Shown: piece by piece, positions 23,673 through 31,504 of the stretch
Numbering within the stretch: position 1 is the first letter of the stretch
Layout: the number at the start of each line of letters is the position of its first letter
Assembly (NCBI RefSeq): GCF_008520305.1
Contig: NZ_ML703299.1
Location: 1-37,954 of the forward strand
DNA length: 37,954 nucleotides
Source of the DNA: Mesorhizobium sp. SARCC-RB16n
Lineage (GTDB): Bacteria > Pseudomonadota > Alphaproteobacteria > Rhizobiales > Rhizobiaceae
Direction of reading: 5' to 3'
The notes under the pieces: generated by a model
What the model was told of the DNA's origin: nothing
Seen by the model: the letters and a program-made list of their open reading frames with translations, nothing else
Database searches by the model: none
Made by a program: the position numbers and the translations under genes

Positions 23673-24863
23673 TTATGTCTTCCCGCCCCTATTCCAGCCC
23701 CTGCCCCGATCACCGAACATCACATAACCAGCATCCGTCACCGCTAGCGTATCTTCCAGCTTGATGAAGCCGCGCGTCGGATGAAGCATGGTGGTCTCGA
23801 CCGAGAGCACCATGTTTTTCTCCAAGGGCTTCGACGCATAAGTGCCTTCGTAAGCCACCGGATGGTTGGTCATCAGGAACGGCGCCTCATGCGTGATCAG
23901 GCCCATGCCATGGGCGAAGAAATCTGTATAGGGCGCGACCTTGGATGTCTTCAGCACACCCTCGGCGTGAGAAATCATGTCGCCGCCTAGCGTGCCTGCC
24001 CTGACCTTCGAGAAGGCCGCCCGCTGCACCGTCTCGACCTCGGCCAGCAGATCTTCCAGTTCGGCGTCCGGTTCGTCCAGAATGCCCATTCGGCAGAGGT
24101 CGCCGATATAGCCGTGATAATTGCCGCCGGAATCGATCGACAGCACCTCGCCCGTCTTCCACGCCTGGCTTGATGAAGCGCGGTTGTGGCTCGAGCCCAG
24201 CGTCAGCAGGCAATATTCGAAATGCGCGCCGCGATTGGTTTCCTCGCGCCGTAGCTGCTCGATCATCTCGCTCTTGGTCGTGCCCTCGTGCGCCCAGGCG
24301 ATGGTCGCCAGCATGGAATCGGTAATCAGTTCGGAGGCCGTACGCAGCTTTTCGAGCTCGGCGTCAGTCTTGATGGCACGCATCGTCTCCAGCATGTCGG
24401 TCGCGTCGATCAGCTTGGCGTCGGGCAATGCCTTGCGGATCAGCGCATAGGCGTCCGACGGCAGGAAGCCGGGTTCGATGCCGATGCGGGCAGCGTCCTT
24501 GCCGATCTCTCTGATATGCTCGACCGCGAGATTGGCGGCGTCGAGCGTGCCCCAGCAGGCGGCATGCAGCGTCGGAGTCCAGAACGGATGGTTCTGGTGC
24601 TCGCCGCCTTCCATGCGGTTGCCGATATAGGCCGCATGGTCCGGCCCGCCCTTCTCGTAGACGACGATCGGCAGGTAGCGGCTGTGGCCGATCGCATCCA
24701 TGGCGGCGAAGAAGATGAACTTGTAGCCGCCCAGCAGATACTGCGTGTTGTGCTTGGAGGTCGCGAGCAGCACGTCGATGCCGGCCTCCTCCATCAGCCG
24801 GTCGACCCTGGCCTGATCGAACGGGATATTGCTGACGGCATTCTTGCCTGGCGCAATGTTCAT
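23673..24863 (-). CDS. M24-family metallopeptidase (X-Pro aminopeptidase/creatinase type)
   Basis: The 396-residue protein has an N-terminal creatinase-like domain and a C-terminal pita-bread domain. The five metal ligands are visible: D244 and D255 in SIDSGGNYHGYIGD, H318 in FAHGMG, E356 in SVETT and E370 in KLEDT. H325 is a conserved extra His. It should be a cytoplasmic dipeptidase, prolidase or creatinase-like amidinohydrolase. The ATG at 24863 follows GGGAGAGAG. It is divergent from a peptide ABC importer across a region with a GntR-type operator, suggesting that imported peptides are its substrates. Confidence 0.92.
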   Translation of the reverse strand: MNIAPGKNAVSNIPFDQARVDRLMEEAGIDVLLATSKHNTQYLLGGYKFIFFAAMDAIGHSRYLPIVVYEKGGPDHAAYIGNRMEGGEHQNHPFWTPTLHAACWGTLDAANLAVEHIREIGKDAARIGIEPGFLPSDAYALIRKALPDAKLIDATDMLETMRAIKTDAELEKLRTASELITDSMLATIAWAHEGTTKSEMIEQLRREETNRGAHFEYCLLTLGSSHNRASSSQAWKTGEVLSIDSGGNYHGYIGDLCRMGILDEPDAELEDLLAEVETVQRAAFSKVRAGTLGGDMISHAEGVLKTSKVAPYTDFFAHGMGLITHEAPFLMTNHPVAYEGTYASKPLEKNMVLSVETTMLHPTRGFIKLEDTLAVTDAGYVMFGDRGRGWNRGGKT

Positions 24864-24948
24864 CACTCTCTCCCTGAATTGGCCGGGACCGGCGCTGTTT
24901 CGCACCGGATCCGCTGGCTTGCGATCAAATCTGCACCATTTTTCTCAC

Positions 24949-24963
24949 TCTGGTCCAGCCAGA
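24949..24963. promoter_or_regulatory. Degenerate GntR/FadR-type operator O6
   Basis: TCTGGTCCAGCCAGA differs from the TCTGGT-N3-ACCAGA form by one base (G for A at the start of the right half). It lies 86 bp upstream of the peptidase ATG and 61 bp from O5, a spacing of about six helical turns. Confidence 0.45.
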
Positions 24964-25024
24964 AACGTTCCGAACATTGCGCTCCGGCGGTCACCAAGTC
25001 GTCATCCATCCATATATCCGCCAA

Positions 25025-25039
25025 CCTGGTCCTACCAGG
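25025..25039. promoter_or_regulatory. GntR/FadR-type operator O5 (CCTGGT-CCT-ACCAGG)
   Basis: This is a perfect 6-bp inverted repeat with a 3-nt centre, matching TGGT-N3-ACCA. It lies 162 bp upstream of the peptidase and 190 bp upstream of the importer binding-protein ATG. Confidence 0.7.
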
Positions 25040-25228
25040 CAACCGAATGAATGAACTTGTGCTAAACTGGTCCAGCGGACGAAAATTTCAAAGCCAAGCA
25101 AGGATGCGCCAATTCCGTCACTGGCGAAACCCTCGGCAAGGCTCATAATCCCCACCGCAGGATGCCGATGCACGCGCCGGCGTTCGAGGTCGCGCCCGGT
25201 CGGGTCGCGGAGAGGACGGAGTTCGATC

Positions 25229-26839
25229 ATGTCAGGTTTCACCATTTCCAGACGCACCATGCTTACCGGCTCGGCAATGCTGCTGGCCTCCACGTCCATG
25301 CCGGCCCTGGGCTGGGCACAGACGCCGAAGAAGGGCGGCCGGCTGGTGCTTGCCGCCGATTCCGAGCCGCGCAATCTCAACCCGGCGATCGTCGCCTCCA
25401 ACGGCGTTTTCTTCATCTCCAGCAAGATCGTCGAGACGCTGGCCGAAGCCTCCTTCGACGGCAAGGATGGGCTTGCGCCACGGCTCGCGGTGAGCTGGGA
25501 AGGGGCCGCCGACGGGCTCTCGGCGACCTTCAAGCTGCGCGAAGGCGTCAAATGGCATGACGGCAAGCCGTTCACCTCGGCCGACGTGGCCTTCTCGGCG
25601 CTGCAGATCTGGAAACCCCTGCAGAATCTCGGCCGCACCGTGTTCAAGGATCTCAGCGCGGTCGACACGCCCGACGATCTGACCGCCGTGTTCAAATTCG
25701 CCAAGCCGACGCCGTTCCAGCTGATCCGCAACGCCTTGCCGGCGCTGAGCAGCGTCGTGCCGAAGCACATCTACGAGGTCGGCAAGATCGAGGATAATCC
25801 GGCCAACAACGCGCCGATCGGCACCGGTCCGTTCAAGTTCGGCGAGTACAAGGCCGGCCAATATTACCGGCTGACGAAGAACGCCGACTACTGGGGCAAG
25901 GACGAGCCCTATCTCGACGAAATCATCTATCAGGTCTTGCCCGACCGTACCTCGGCCGCTGCCGCGCTGGAGGCCGAGGAAATCCAGCTCGCGGCTTTCT
26001 CCGCCGTGCCGCTGGCCGACCTCGACCGGATCTCCAAGGTTCCTGGTCTGAAGGTCATCACCAAGGGCTACGAGGGCCTGACCTACCAGCTCGTCGTCGA
26101 GATCAACCACCGCCGCAAGGAACTGGCCGACCTCAAGGTGCGTCAGGCCATCGCGCACGCCATCGACAAGGACTTCGTCGTCAAGACGGTGTTCCTCGGC
26201 TATGCCGCCGCCGCCACCGGTCCGGTGCCGAAGAACGATCCGCAATTCTACACCGCCGACGTGCCGACCTATGCCTTCGATGTCGCCAAGGCCAACGCCC
26301 TGCTCGACGAGGCAGGCTACAAGAAGGGCGCCGACGGCAACCGCTTCTCGCTCAAGCTCTTGCCGGCCCCCTATTTCAACGAGACAAAACAGTTCGGCGA
26401 CTACCTGCGCCAGGCGCTCGCGGCGATAGGCATCGACGCGCAGCTGGTCAACAACGACTCGGCCGCGCACATCAAGGCGGTCTACACCGACCACGCCTTC
26501 GACCTCGCCGTCGGCCCGCCGGTCTTCCGCGGCGACCCGGCGATCTCGACCACCATCTTGGTGCAGAGCGGCATTCCCGATGGCGTGCCCTTCTCCAACC
26601 AGGGCGGCTACAAAAACCCTGCGCTCGACGCGCTGATCACCAAGGCCTCGGAAACGCTCGACACCGCTGCCCGCACCGACCTTTACAAGGAGTTCCAGAA
26701 GCAGGTCGCGGCCGACCTGCCGCTGATCAACGTCGCCGAATGGAGTTTTATCAGCGTCGCCAGTGAAAAGGTCGGCAACATCGCCAACAACCCGCGCTGG
26801 GCGGTCTCGAACTGGGCGGACACGTATTTGGCAGGCTGA
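25229..26839 (+). CDS. Dipeptide/oligopeptide-type ABC substrate-binding protein (family 5)
   Basis: The 536-residue protein starts with a twin-arginine-like signal (ISRRTMLTG then a hydrophobic stretch, cleavage near ALGWAQ at about residue 30). A family 5 binding fold follows (LAADSEPRNLNPAI, then KLREGVKWHDGKPFTSADVAFS, APIGTGPFKF and LRQALAAIGIDAQL). It delivers peptides, opines or similar ligands to the permeases downstream. The ATG at 25229 is preceded by GGAG. It is the first gene of a five-gene importer; a RIME-like repeat separates it from the permease genes. Confidence 0.93.
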   Translation: MSGFTISRRTMLTGSAMLLASTSMPALGWAQTPKKGGRLVLAADSEPRNLNPAIVASNGVFFISSKIVETLAEASFDGKDGLAPRLAVSWEGAADGLSATFKLREGVKWHDGKPFTSADVAFSALQIWKPLQNLGRTVFKDLSAVDTPDDLTAVFKFAKPTPFQLIRNALPALSSVVPKHIYEVGKIEDNPANNAPIGTGPFKFGEYKAGQYYRLTKNADYWGKDEPYLDEIIYQVLPDRTSAAAALEAEEIQLAAFSAVPLADLDRISKVPGLKVITKGYEGLTYQLVVEINHRRKELADLKVRQAIAHAIDKDFVVKTVFLGYAAAATGPVPKNDPQFYTADVPTYAFDVAKANALLDEAGYKKGADGNRFSLKLLPAPYFNETKQFGDYLRQALAAIGIDAQLVNNDSAAHIKAVYTDHAFDLAVGPPVFRGDPAISTTILVQSGIPDGVPFSNQGGYKNPALDALITKASETLDTAARTDLYKEFQKQVAADLPLINVAEWSFISVASEKVGNIANNPRWAVSNWADTYLAG

Positions 26840-26895
26840 TCTTCCTTGCGGATTGCCTGTCGGGGTGCTCAGCTTCGGAGAATGAGAGTTCCTTC

Positions 26896-27056
26896 GCGCC
26901 CCCCTCTGTCCTGCCGGACATCTCCCCCACAAGGGGGGAGATCGGCTGTCATCATCGTCTCGAACAATTACCAACGTCGCAGGACGGAGCGCCGCGCCGA
27001 GGCTGCCAATCTCCCCACTTGTGGGGGAGATGTCCGGCTGGACAGAGGGGGGCGCC
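26896..27056. repeat. RIME-like palindromic repeat, copy 2 (complete)
   Basis: The arms 26896-26946 and 27005-27056 are near-perfect inverted repeats. Each contains an inner hairpin (CCCCCACAAGGGGG on the left, CCCCACTTGTGGGG on the right) and an outer part with GGACAGAGGGGGGCGC or its complement. The centre of about 58 nt is unrelated to that of the other copies. It lies between the binding-protein stop and the permease start, where it could separate expression levels within the operon. Confidence 0.85.
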
Positions 27057-27099
27057 GTAGGGCGCGACCTCTAGCGTTTTCAAGCGGTGCCCTGTTGCC

Positions 27100-28086
27100 G
27101 TGACCCGCGCCCTCGCCCTCCTGCGCGGTCGCCTCGTCGGCAGCATTTTCGTACTTTTGATCGTCGTCATCGGCACCTTCCTTTTGCTCGAAGCTGCCCC
27201 GGGCGACGCAGTCGACGCCTATATCGTCTCGACCGGCGGCGACGCCGGCATGATCGAGCTCTTGCGCCACCGCTGGGGCCTCGACCAGTCGGAACTGACG
27301 CGGCTGGCCAACTATCTCTGGGCATTGCTGCATCTCGACCTCGGCCAGTCCGTCACTTTTTCCCGACCTATCCGCGACGTCATCCTGGAACGCCTGCCGA
27401 CCACGCTCATCCTGATGGTCAGCGCCACCGCGCTCTCCTTCGGCCTCGGCTCGGCCCTCGGCATCTATGCCGGCGCAAGGCCCGGCAGCTTCCGCGACCG
27501 TTTTCTCTCCGTCGCCTCGCTGGCGCTCTACGCGGTGCCCGGCTTCTGGCTCGGCCTGGTGCTGATCGTGATCTTCGCCGTCGACCTGCGCTGGCTGCCG
27601 ATCGGCGGCATCGAGACCCTCGCCTCGGACAAGACCGGTCTCGACCGCGCCGCCGACATCGCCATCCATCTGGTGCTGCCGGTTTCCGCACTCGGCTTCA
27701 TCTACCTGGCGCTCTATCTGCGCATGATGCGCGCCGGCATGGCCGAGGCCTGGCGCCAGGATTTCGTGCTGGCCGCCCGCGCCAGGGGGCTTTCGCGCCG
27801 CCGCATCGTGCTCGCCCATGTTGCCCGCAATGCGCTGCTGCCGCTGGTCACCATGCTCGGCCTGCAGTCGGCGCAGATGCTGGGCGGCAGCGTCGTCATC
27901 GAGAGCGTCTTTGCCGTGCCCGGCCTCGGCCGGCTGGCGCAGGAAGCGGTGGCCGCGCGCGACACCCCCTTGCTGCTTGGCATTATCCTCACAAGCGCTG
28001 TCCTCGTCATTCTCATCAACCTTCTCGTCGACATCGCCTATGCCTTCCTCGACCCGCGCGTCGGCGGCAGCGAGGCGGGCGCATGA
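27100..28086 (+). CDS. Dipeptide-type ABC importer permease 1 (DppB-like)
   Basis: The 328-residue inner-membrane protein has six transmembrane segments and the DppB/OppB-type long periplasmic loop after helix 1 (DAYIVSTGGDAGMIELLRHR). The EAA region is QDFVLAARARGLSRRRIVLA. The start is GTG at 27100, which gives the expected N-terminus. Its stop overlaps the ATG of the next gene as ATGA. Context: second gene of the peptide importer operon. Confidence 0.9.
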   Translation: MTRALALLRGRLVGSIFVLLIVVIGTFLLLEAAPGDAVDAYIVSTGGDAGMIELLRHRWGLDQSELTRLANYLWALLHLDLGQSVTFSRPIRDVILERLPTTLILMVSATALSFGLGSALGIYAGARPGSFRDRFLSVASLALYAVPGFWLGLVLIVIFAVDLRWLPIGGIETLASDKTGLDRAADIAIHLVLPVSALGFIYLALYLRMMRAGMAEAWRQDFVLAARARGLSRRRIVLAHVARNALLPLVTMLGLQSAQMLGGSVVIESVFAVPGLGRLAQEAVAARDTPLLLGIILTSAVLVILINLLVDIAYAFLDPRVGGSEAGA

Positions 28087-28913
28087 GCCGTCTGCGCCGC
28101 TTTCTGCGCACGCCCGAGGCGCTTGCCGGCGCCATCCTTCTGGCGGTGCTGTTCGCCATGGCGCTGTCGGCTTCGCTGCTGTTTCCTGGCGACCCGCAAG
28201 CCATCGCCGGCCCCGCGCTGCTGCCGCCATTCCAAAACTGGTCGCTGCCGCTCGGCACCGACCGGCTCGGACGCGACGTGCTGGTCGAGTTGTTCCACGG
28301 CGCCCGCACCTCGCTTGCCGTCGGCCTCGCCGCGGCCGCCACGGCCCTTGTCATCGGCGCGGTCGTCGGCACGCTGGCCGGCTTTGCCGGCGGCCTCGTC
28401 GACGAGGTGTTGATGCGCATCACCGATGCATTCCAGACCGTGCCTGGCTTCCTGCTGGCGCTGGCCTTCGTCAGTGTGGTTGGCCCCTCGCTCGGGGTCG
28501 TCGTCGTGGCGATAGCGCTCGGCACCTGGACGGGGCCGGCGCGCATTGCCCGCGCGGAAGTGCTGTCGATCCGCGAGCGCGACTATGTCGCCGGTGCCCG
28601 CGTGATCGGCATGCATCCGCTGGAGATCGCCTTTCGCGAAGTGCTGCCCAACGCCTTGCCGCCGGTACTGGCGATGTCATCAGTGATCGTCGCCGCGGCG
28701 ATCCTCACCGAAGCGGCTCTGTCCTTCCTTGGCCTCGGCGATCCCAACCGCGTCACCTGGGGCGGCATGATCGCGGAAGGCCGCACTGTCTTGCGCACCG
28801 CGCCCTTCCTGTCGATCGTCCCCGGCATTGCGCTGCTGCTGACGGTATTGGGCGTCTATCTCGCCGGCGAAGGCATCGTCGAGACGACGGCAGTGCGCAG
28901 GGGCCTGTCGTGA
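28083..28913 (+). CDS. Dipeptide-type ABC importer permease 2 (DppC-like)
   Basis: The 276-residue protein is DppC/OppC-like. It has an early membrane helix, a GTDRLGRDVLVELFHGARTS motif typical of this subunit, and the EAA segment RDYVAGARVIGMHPLEIAFR. ATG at 28083 overlaps the upstream stop by four bases. The downstream ATPase starts in the last codon (GTGA). It forms the channel with permease 1. Confidence 0.93.
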   Translation: MSRLRRFLRTPEALAGAILLAVLFAMALSASLLFPGDPQAIAGPALLPPFQNWSLPLGTDRLGRDVLVELFHGARTSLAVGLAAAATALVIGAVVGTLAGFAGGLVDEVLMRITDAFQTVPGFLLALAFVSVVGPSLGVVVVAIALGTWTGPARIARAEVLSIRERDYVAGARVIGMHPLEIAFREVLPNALPPVLAMSSVIVAAAILTEAALSFLGLGDPNRVTWGGMIAEGRTVLRTAPFLSIVPGIALLLTVLGVYLAGEGIVETTAVRRGLS

Positions 28914-29938
28914 CGGTGCTGGCGTCAATCCGCGATCTGGCGGTGACCTACCGCCGCGATGGCAGCGAAGTGGCCGCGCTAAGGAACATCAACCTCGACA
29001 TCATCGCAGGCGAACGCCTGGCCATCATCGGCGAAAGCGGATCGGGCAAGAGCACACTGGCGCTGGCGATCGCGGGGTTGTTGCCGCAGTCTGCCAGGAC
29101 AGAAGGGAGCATTGAGTGGATCTCTCAGCCACTGTCGGGTGCCAAGGCACCCCCCTCTGTCCTGCCGGACATCTCCCCCTCAAGGGGGGAGATCGGCAGT
29201 TCCGCCGCTGGCTCCTTCCAACCAACCTCAGCCCCGACAAGCTCGGCGATTGGCGAAAGCGGCAATAGGCGCACAATCTCCCCCCTTGAGGGGGAGATGT
29301 CCGGCAGGACAGAGGGGGGCCTCGTAGGGCGCAGAGGGCAAGAGTCTGCCTCCAAACCAAACCATAACCTCCTCCTCGGCCGAGACATCGGCTTCGTCTT
29401 CCAGGACCCATCCGCCAGCCTCGATCCTGTCATGGCGATTGGCAAGCAAATCGCCGAGGTGGTGCACACCCATCTCGGTCTCGACTGGCGGCAGTCCTTC
29501 GCCAAAGCCATAACCTTGCTTGAACGCGTGCGCCTGCCCGACCCGGACTCGGCCCTGCATGCCTTCCCGCATCAGCTCTCCGGCGGCCAGAAGCAGCGCG
29601 TAGCGATTGCAGCCGCGATTGCCGCCGGGCCGAAACTGCTGATCGCCGACGAGGCGACCAGCGCGCTCGACACCATCGTGCAGGCCGAGATCGTCGCGCT
29701 GATCCGACGGCTGGTGGCCGAGGACGGCATGACACTGCTGTTCATCAGCCATGACATTGCGCTCGCCGCCGAGCTTGCCGAACGCATCGCCGTATTTCGT
29801 CATGGCGAACTGATCGAACTCGGCGGCACTGGGCAAATCGTCAATGCGCCGACGCAAGCTTATACACGCGCGCTGCTCGACGCTCATATCGGCCTCGACG
29901 CCGCGCCCTTGCTGAACCGAAACGGGCTGAATGCATGA
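28910..29938 (+). CDS. Peptide ABC importer ATPase 1 (DppD-like) with an in-frame palindromic-repeat insert
   Basis: The 342-residue ATPase has Walker A GESGSGKST (41-49), Q-loop FVFQDP (about 163-168), signature LSGGQ (223-227), Walker B LLIADEAT (243-250) and the His loop FISHD. Between Walker A and the Q-loop, residues about 71-153 are not ABC-like. They read APPSVLPDISPSRGEI (80-95) and ISPLEGEMSGRTEGG (123-137) and are encoded by the two arms of palindromic repeat copy 3. The frame is kept through the whole insert. GTG at 28910 overlaps the permease stop as GTGA; GTG at 28916 is an alternative. The insert falls in a variable surface loop before the Q-loop, so activity may be retained; that is inference. 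Confidence 0.9.
   Translation: MTVLASIRDLAVTYRRDGSEVAALRNINLDIIAGERLAIIGESGSGKSTLALAIAGLLPQSARTEGSIEWISQPLSGAKAPPSVLPDISPSRGEIGSSAAGSFQPTSAPTSSAIGESGNRRTISPLEGEMSGRTEGGLVGRRGQESASKPNHNLLLGRDIGFVFQDPSASLDPVMAIGKQIAEVVHTHLGLDWRQSFAKAITLLERVRLPDPDSALHAFPHQLSGGQKQRVAIAAAIAAGPKLLIADEATSALDTIVQAEIVALIRRLVAEDGMTLLFISHDIALAAELAERIAVFRHGELIELGGTGQIVNAPTQAYTRALLDAHIGLDAAPLLNRNGLNA
29150..29319. repeat. RIME-like palindromic repeat, copy 3, inside an ATPase coding sequence
   Basis: The arms 29150-29193 and 29276-29319 are a perfect 44-bp inverted repeat around an 82-nt centre. Each arm contains its own small hairpin (CCCCCTCAAGGGGG, or CCCCCTTGAGGGGG in the other arm). The arms match those of copies 1 and 2, whereas the centre does not. 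It is translated in frame as part of the ATPase gene at 28910-29938. A transcript could form a very stable hairpin. Confidence 0.95.
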
Positions 29939-30711
29939 GCCTGTTGACGGTATCCAACCTCACCAAACGCTATAGTCGCGGCGGCAAGACCCTCGCCGCG
30001 GTGGACGATGTCTCCTTCCATATGGAGCCCGGCGAAACGCTGGCGCTGGCAGGCCCTTCCGGCAGCGGCAAGTCGACAATCGCGCGGCTGGTCCTGCGAC
30101 TGATCGAGCCCGATGGCGGCCGCATCGAATTCGAAGGCGATGATTTCCTTACCTTGCGCGGCGCGCCCTTGCGTGCGCGCCGCGGCCGCCTGCAGATGGT
30201 GTTCCAGGACCCGCTCGCCGCGTTCAACCCGCGCGCCACGGTGGCGCGCGTTCTCGACGACCCCTTGCGTATTCATGGCGTCGCCTCACGCTCCGAGCGC
30301 CCGCGCCGCATCGCTGCCTTGCTGGAACGGGTCGGCCTGGCGGCCGATCTCGCGCCGCGCGCCATCCATGAAATCTCCGGCGGTCAGCGGCAGCGCGTGG
30401 CGATTGCGCGCGCCATCGCCACCAAGCCGTCGCTGATCGTGCTTGACGAAGCGGTGTCGGCGCTCGATGTCTCGGTGCGCGGCCAGATCCTCTCCCTCCT
30501 GCTCGACCTGCAGCGCCAGGAACGGATCGCCTATCTCTTCATTTCGCATGATCTCGGTGTGGTCCGGGCGGTCGCCCACCGCGTCATCCTTCTCGATGCC
30601 GGACAGATTGCCGAGAGCGGTGACGCCCGAGCCGTCATCGACGCACCGCAATCGGCCATCGGCAAGGCGCTGGTGGCGGCTGCCCCTAAATTAAACAGAA
30701 ACAGACCATGA
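29935..30711 (+). CDS. Peptide ABC importer ATPase 2 (DppF-like)
   Basis: The 258-residue ATPase has Walker A GPSGSGKST (about 41-49), Q-loop MVFQDPLAAFNPRAT, signature ISGGQRQRV and Walker B LIVLDEA. The LISHD-type His loop is visible as FISHDLGVV. It is the partner of the DppD-like subunit, overlapping it by four bases (ATGA). It lacks the insert found in ATPase 1 and shows the normal length between Walker A and Q-loop, which makes it a useful internal comparison. It is the last gene of the operon and converges on the Frc-type ATPase. Confidence 0.93.
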   Translation: MSLLTVSNLTKRYSRGGKTLAAVDDVSFHMEPGETLALAGPSGSGKSTIARLVLRLIEPDGGRIEFEGDDFLTLRGAPLRARRGRLQMVFQDPLAAFNPRATVARVLDDPLRIHGVASRSERPRRIAALLERVGLAADLAPRAIHEISGGQRQRVAIARAIATKPSLIVLDEAVSALDVSVRGQILSLLLDLQRQERIAYLFISHDLGVVRAVAHRVILLDAGQIAESGDARAVIDAPQSAIGKALVAAAPKLNRNRP

Positions 30712-30748
30712 TCCGGTCTTCGAACAAGATCGCGCTGAGAGAGCCCGC

Positions 30749-31504
30749 CTATCCCCCCACCATCAGCTTGACGACCTCGTCATGGTTGGTCTCGGATATC
30801 TTGCGCTCGCCGGCCTGGACGCCGCGCCGCAGCACGATGATGCGGTCCGAGACCGCGAAGATATCCTGCAGATTGTGCGAGATGAAGATCACGCCGCGAC
30901 CCTGCGCCTTGAGCTGGTGGATGAGCGAAATCACCTTGCGCTGCTCCGGCACGCCCAATGCCGCCGTCGGTTCGTCCATGATGAGGATCTGCGCATCCCA
31001 GTAGACGGCGCGGCCGATGGCGACGGCCTGGCGCTGGCCGCCGGAGAAATTGCTGACCGGGGCGTTCATCCGGCTGACGTGGAAATCGAGCCGCTTCATC
31101 GTCTCCCTGGCAGCGTCTGCCATGGCCTGGCGGTCGAGCACCGGCAGGAAGCCGAACGCCTTACGCATCGGTTCGCGGCCAAGGAAGATGTTGGCGCCGA
31201 TCGACAGATTGTCGGCCAGAGCCAGATCCTGGTAGATCGTCTCGATGCCTTTTTCGCGCGCTTCCTGCGGCGTCGCAAATGCCACCGGCTGGCCACCGAG
31301 CAGGATTTCGCCGCCTGTCGGCTGGAACACGCCCGAGATCGCCTTGATCAGCGTTGTCTTGCCGGCCCCGTTATCGCCGGCAAGCGCCACCACTTCGCCC
31401 GGCCGCACGGCCATGGAGAAATCGCTGAGCGCGCGCACGGCGCCAAAATGCTTGGACAGGTTGCGGACTTCGAGCAAGGGGGGGGCCTGGTCGGTGCTAT
31501 TCAT
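30749..31504 (-). CDS. Single-domain sugar ABC ATPase (FrcA-like)
   Basis: The 251-residue protein has one ATPase domain: Walker A GDNGAGKTT, Q-loop IYQDLALADNLSIGAN, signature FSGGQRQAV and Walker B ILIMDEP. This is the FrcA type, unlike RbsA/XylG with two domains. ATG at 31504 has GGAGG eight bases upstream and overlaps the permease stop by 8 nt. A GTG at 31519 is a weaker start. It is the last gene of the binding protein, permease, ATPase operon. Substrate is probably a monosaccharide such as a ketose, given the neighbouring aldolase and kinase; that is inference. Confidence 0.92.
   Translation of the reverse strand: MNSTDQAPPLLEVRNLSKHFGAVRALSDFSMAVRPGEVVALAGDNGAGKTTLIKAISGVFQPTGGEILLGGQPVAFATPQEAREKGIETIYQDLALADNLSIGANIFLGREPMRKAFGFLPVLDRQAMADAARETMKRLDFHVSRMNAPVSNFSGGQRQAVAIGRAVYWDAQILIMDEPTAALGVPEQRKVISLIHQLKAQGRGVIFISHNLQDIFAVSDRIIVLRRGVQAGERKISETNHDEVVKLMVGG

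Larger units (their letters stand above)
24864..25228. promoter_or_regulatory. 365-nt divergent control region of peptidase and peptide importer
   Basis: This intergenic region holds operator O5 (25025-25039), a one-mismatch site O6 (24949-24963) and a half-site CTGGT near 25067. No gene is supported. The frames across it are antisense or unlinked to a ribosome-binding site. Confidence 0.6.

Noticed and set aside
25232-26974. 580-codon open frame on the minus strand
   Set aside because: It is antisense to the peptide-binding protein gene, with a composition typical of a shadow frame and no recognisable domain.
26896-27056. Palindromic repeat as a CRISPR or phage attachment site
   Set aside because: There is no array of regularly spaced direct repeats, and no integrase or cas gene nearby. 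The arms are inverted repeats.
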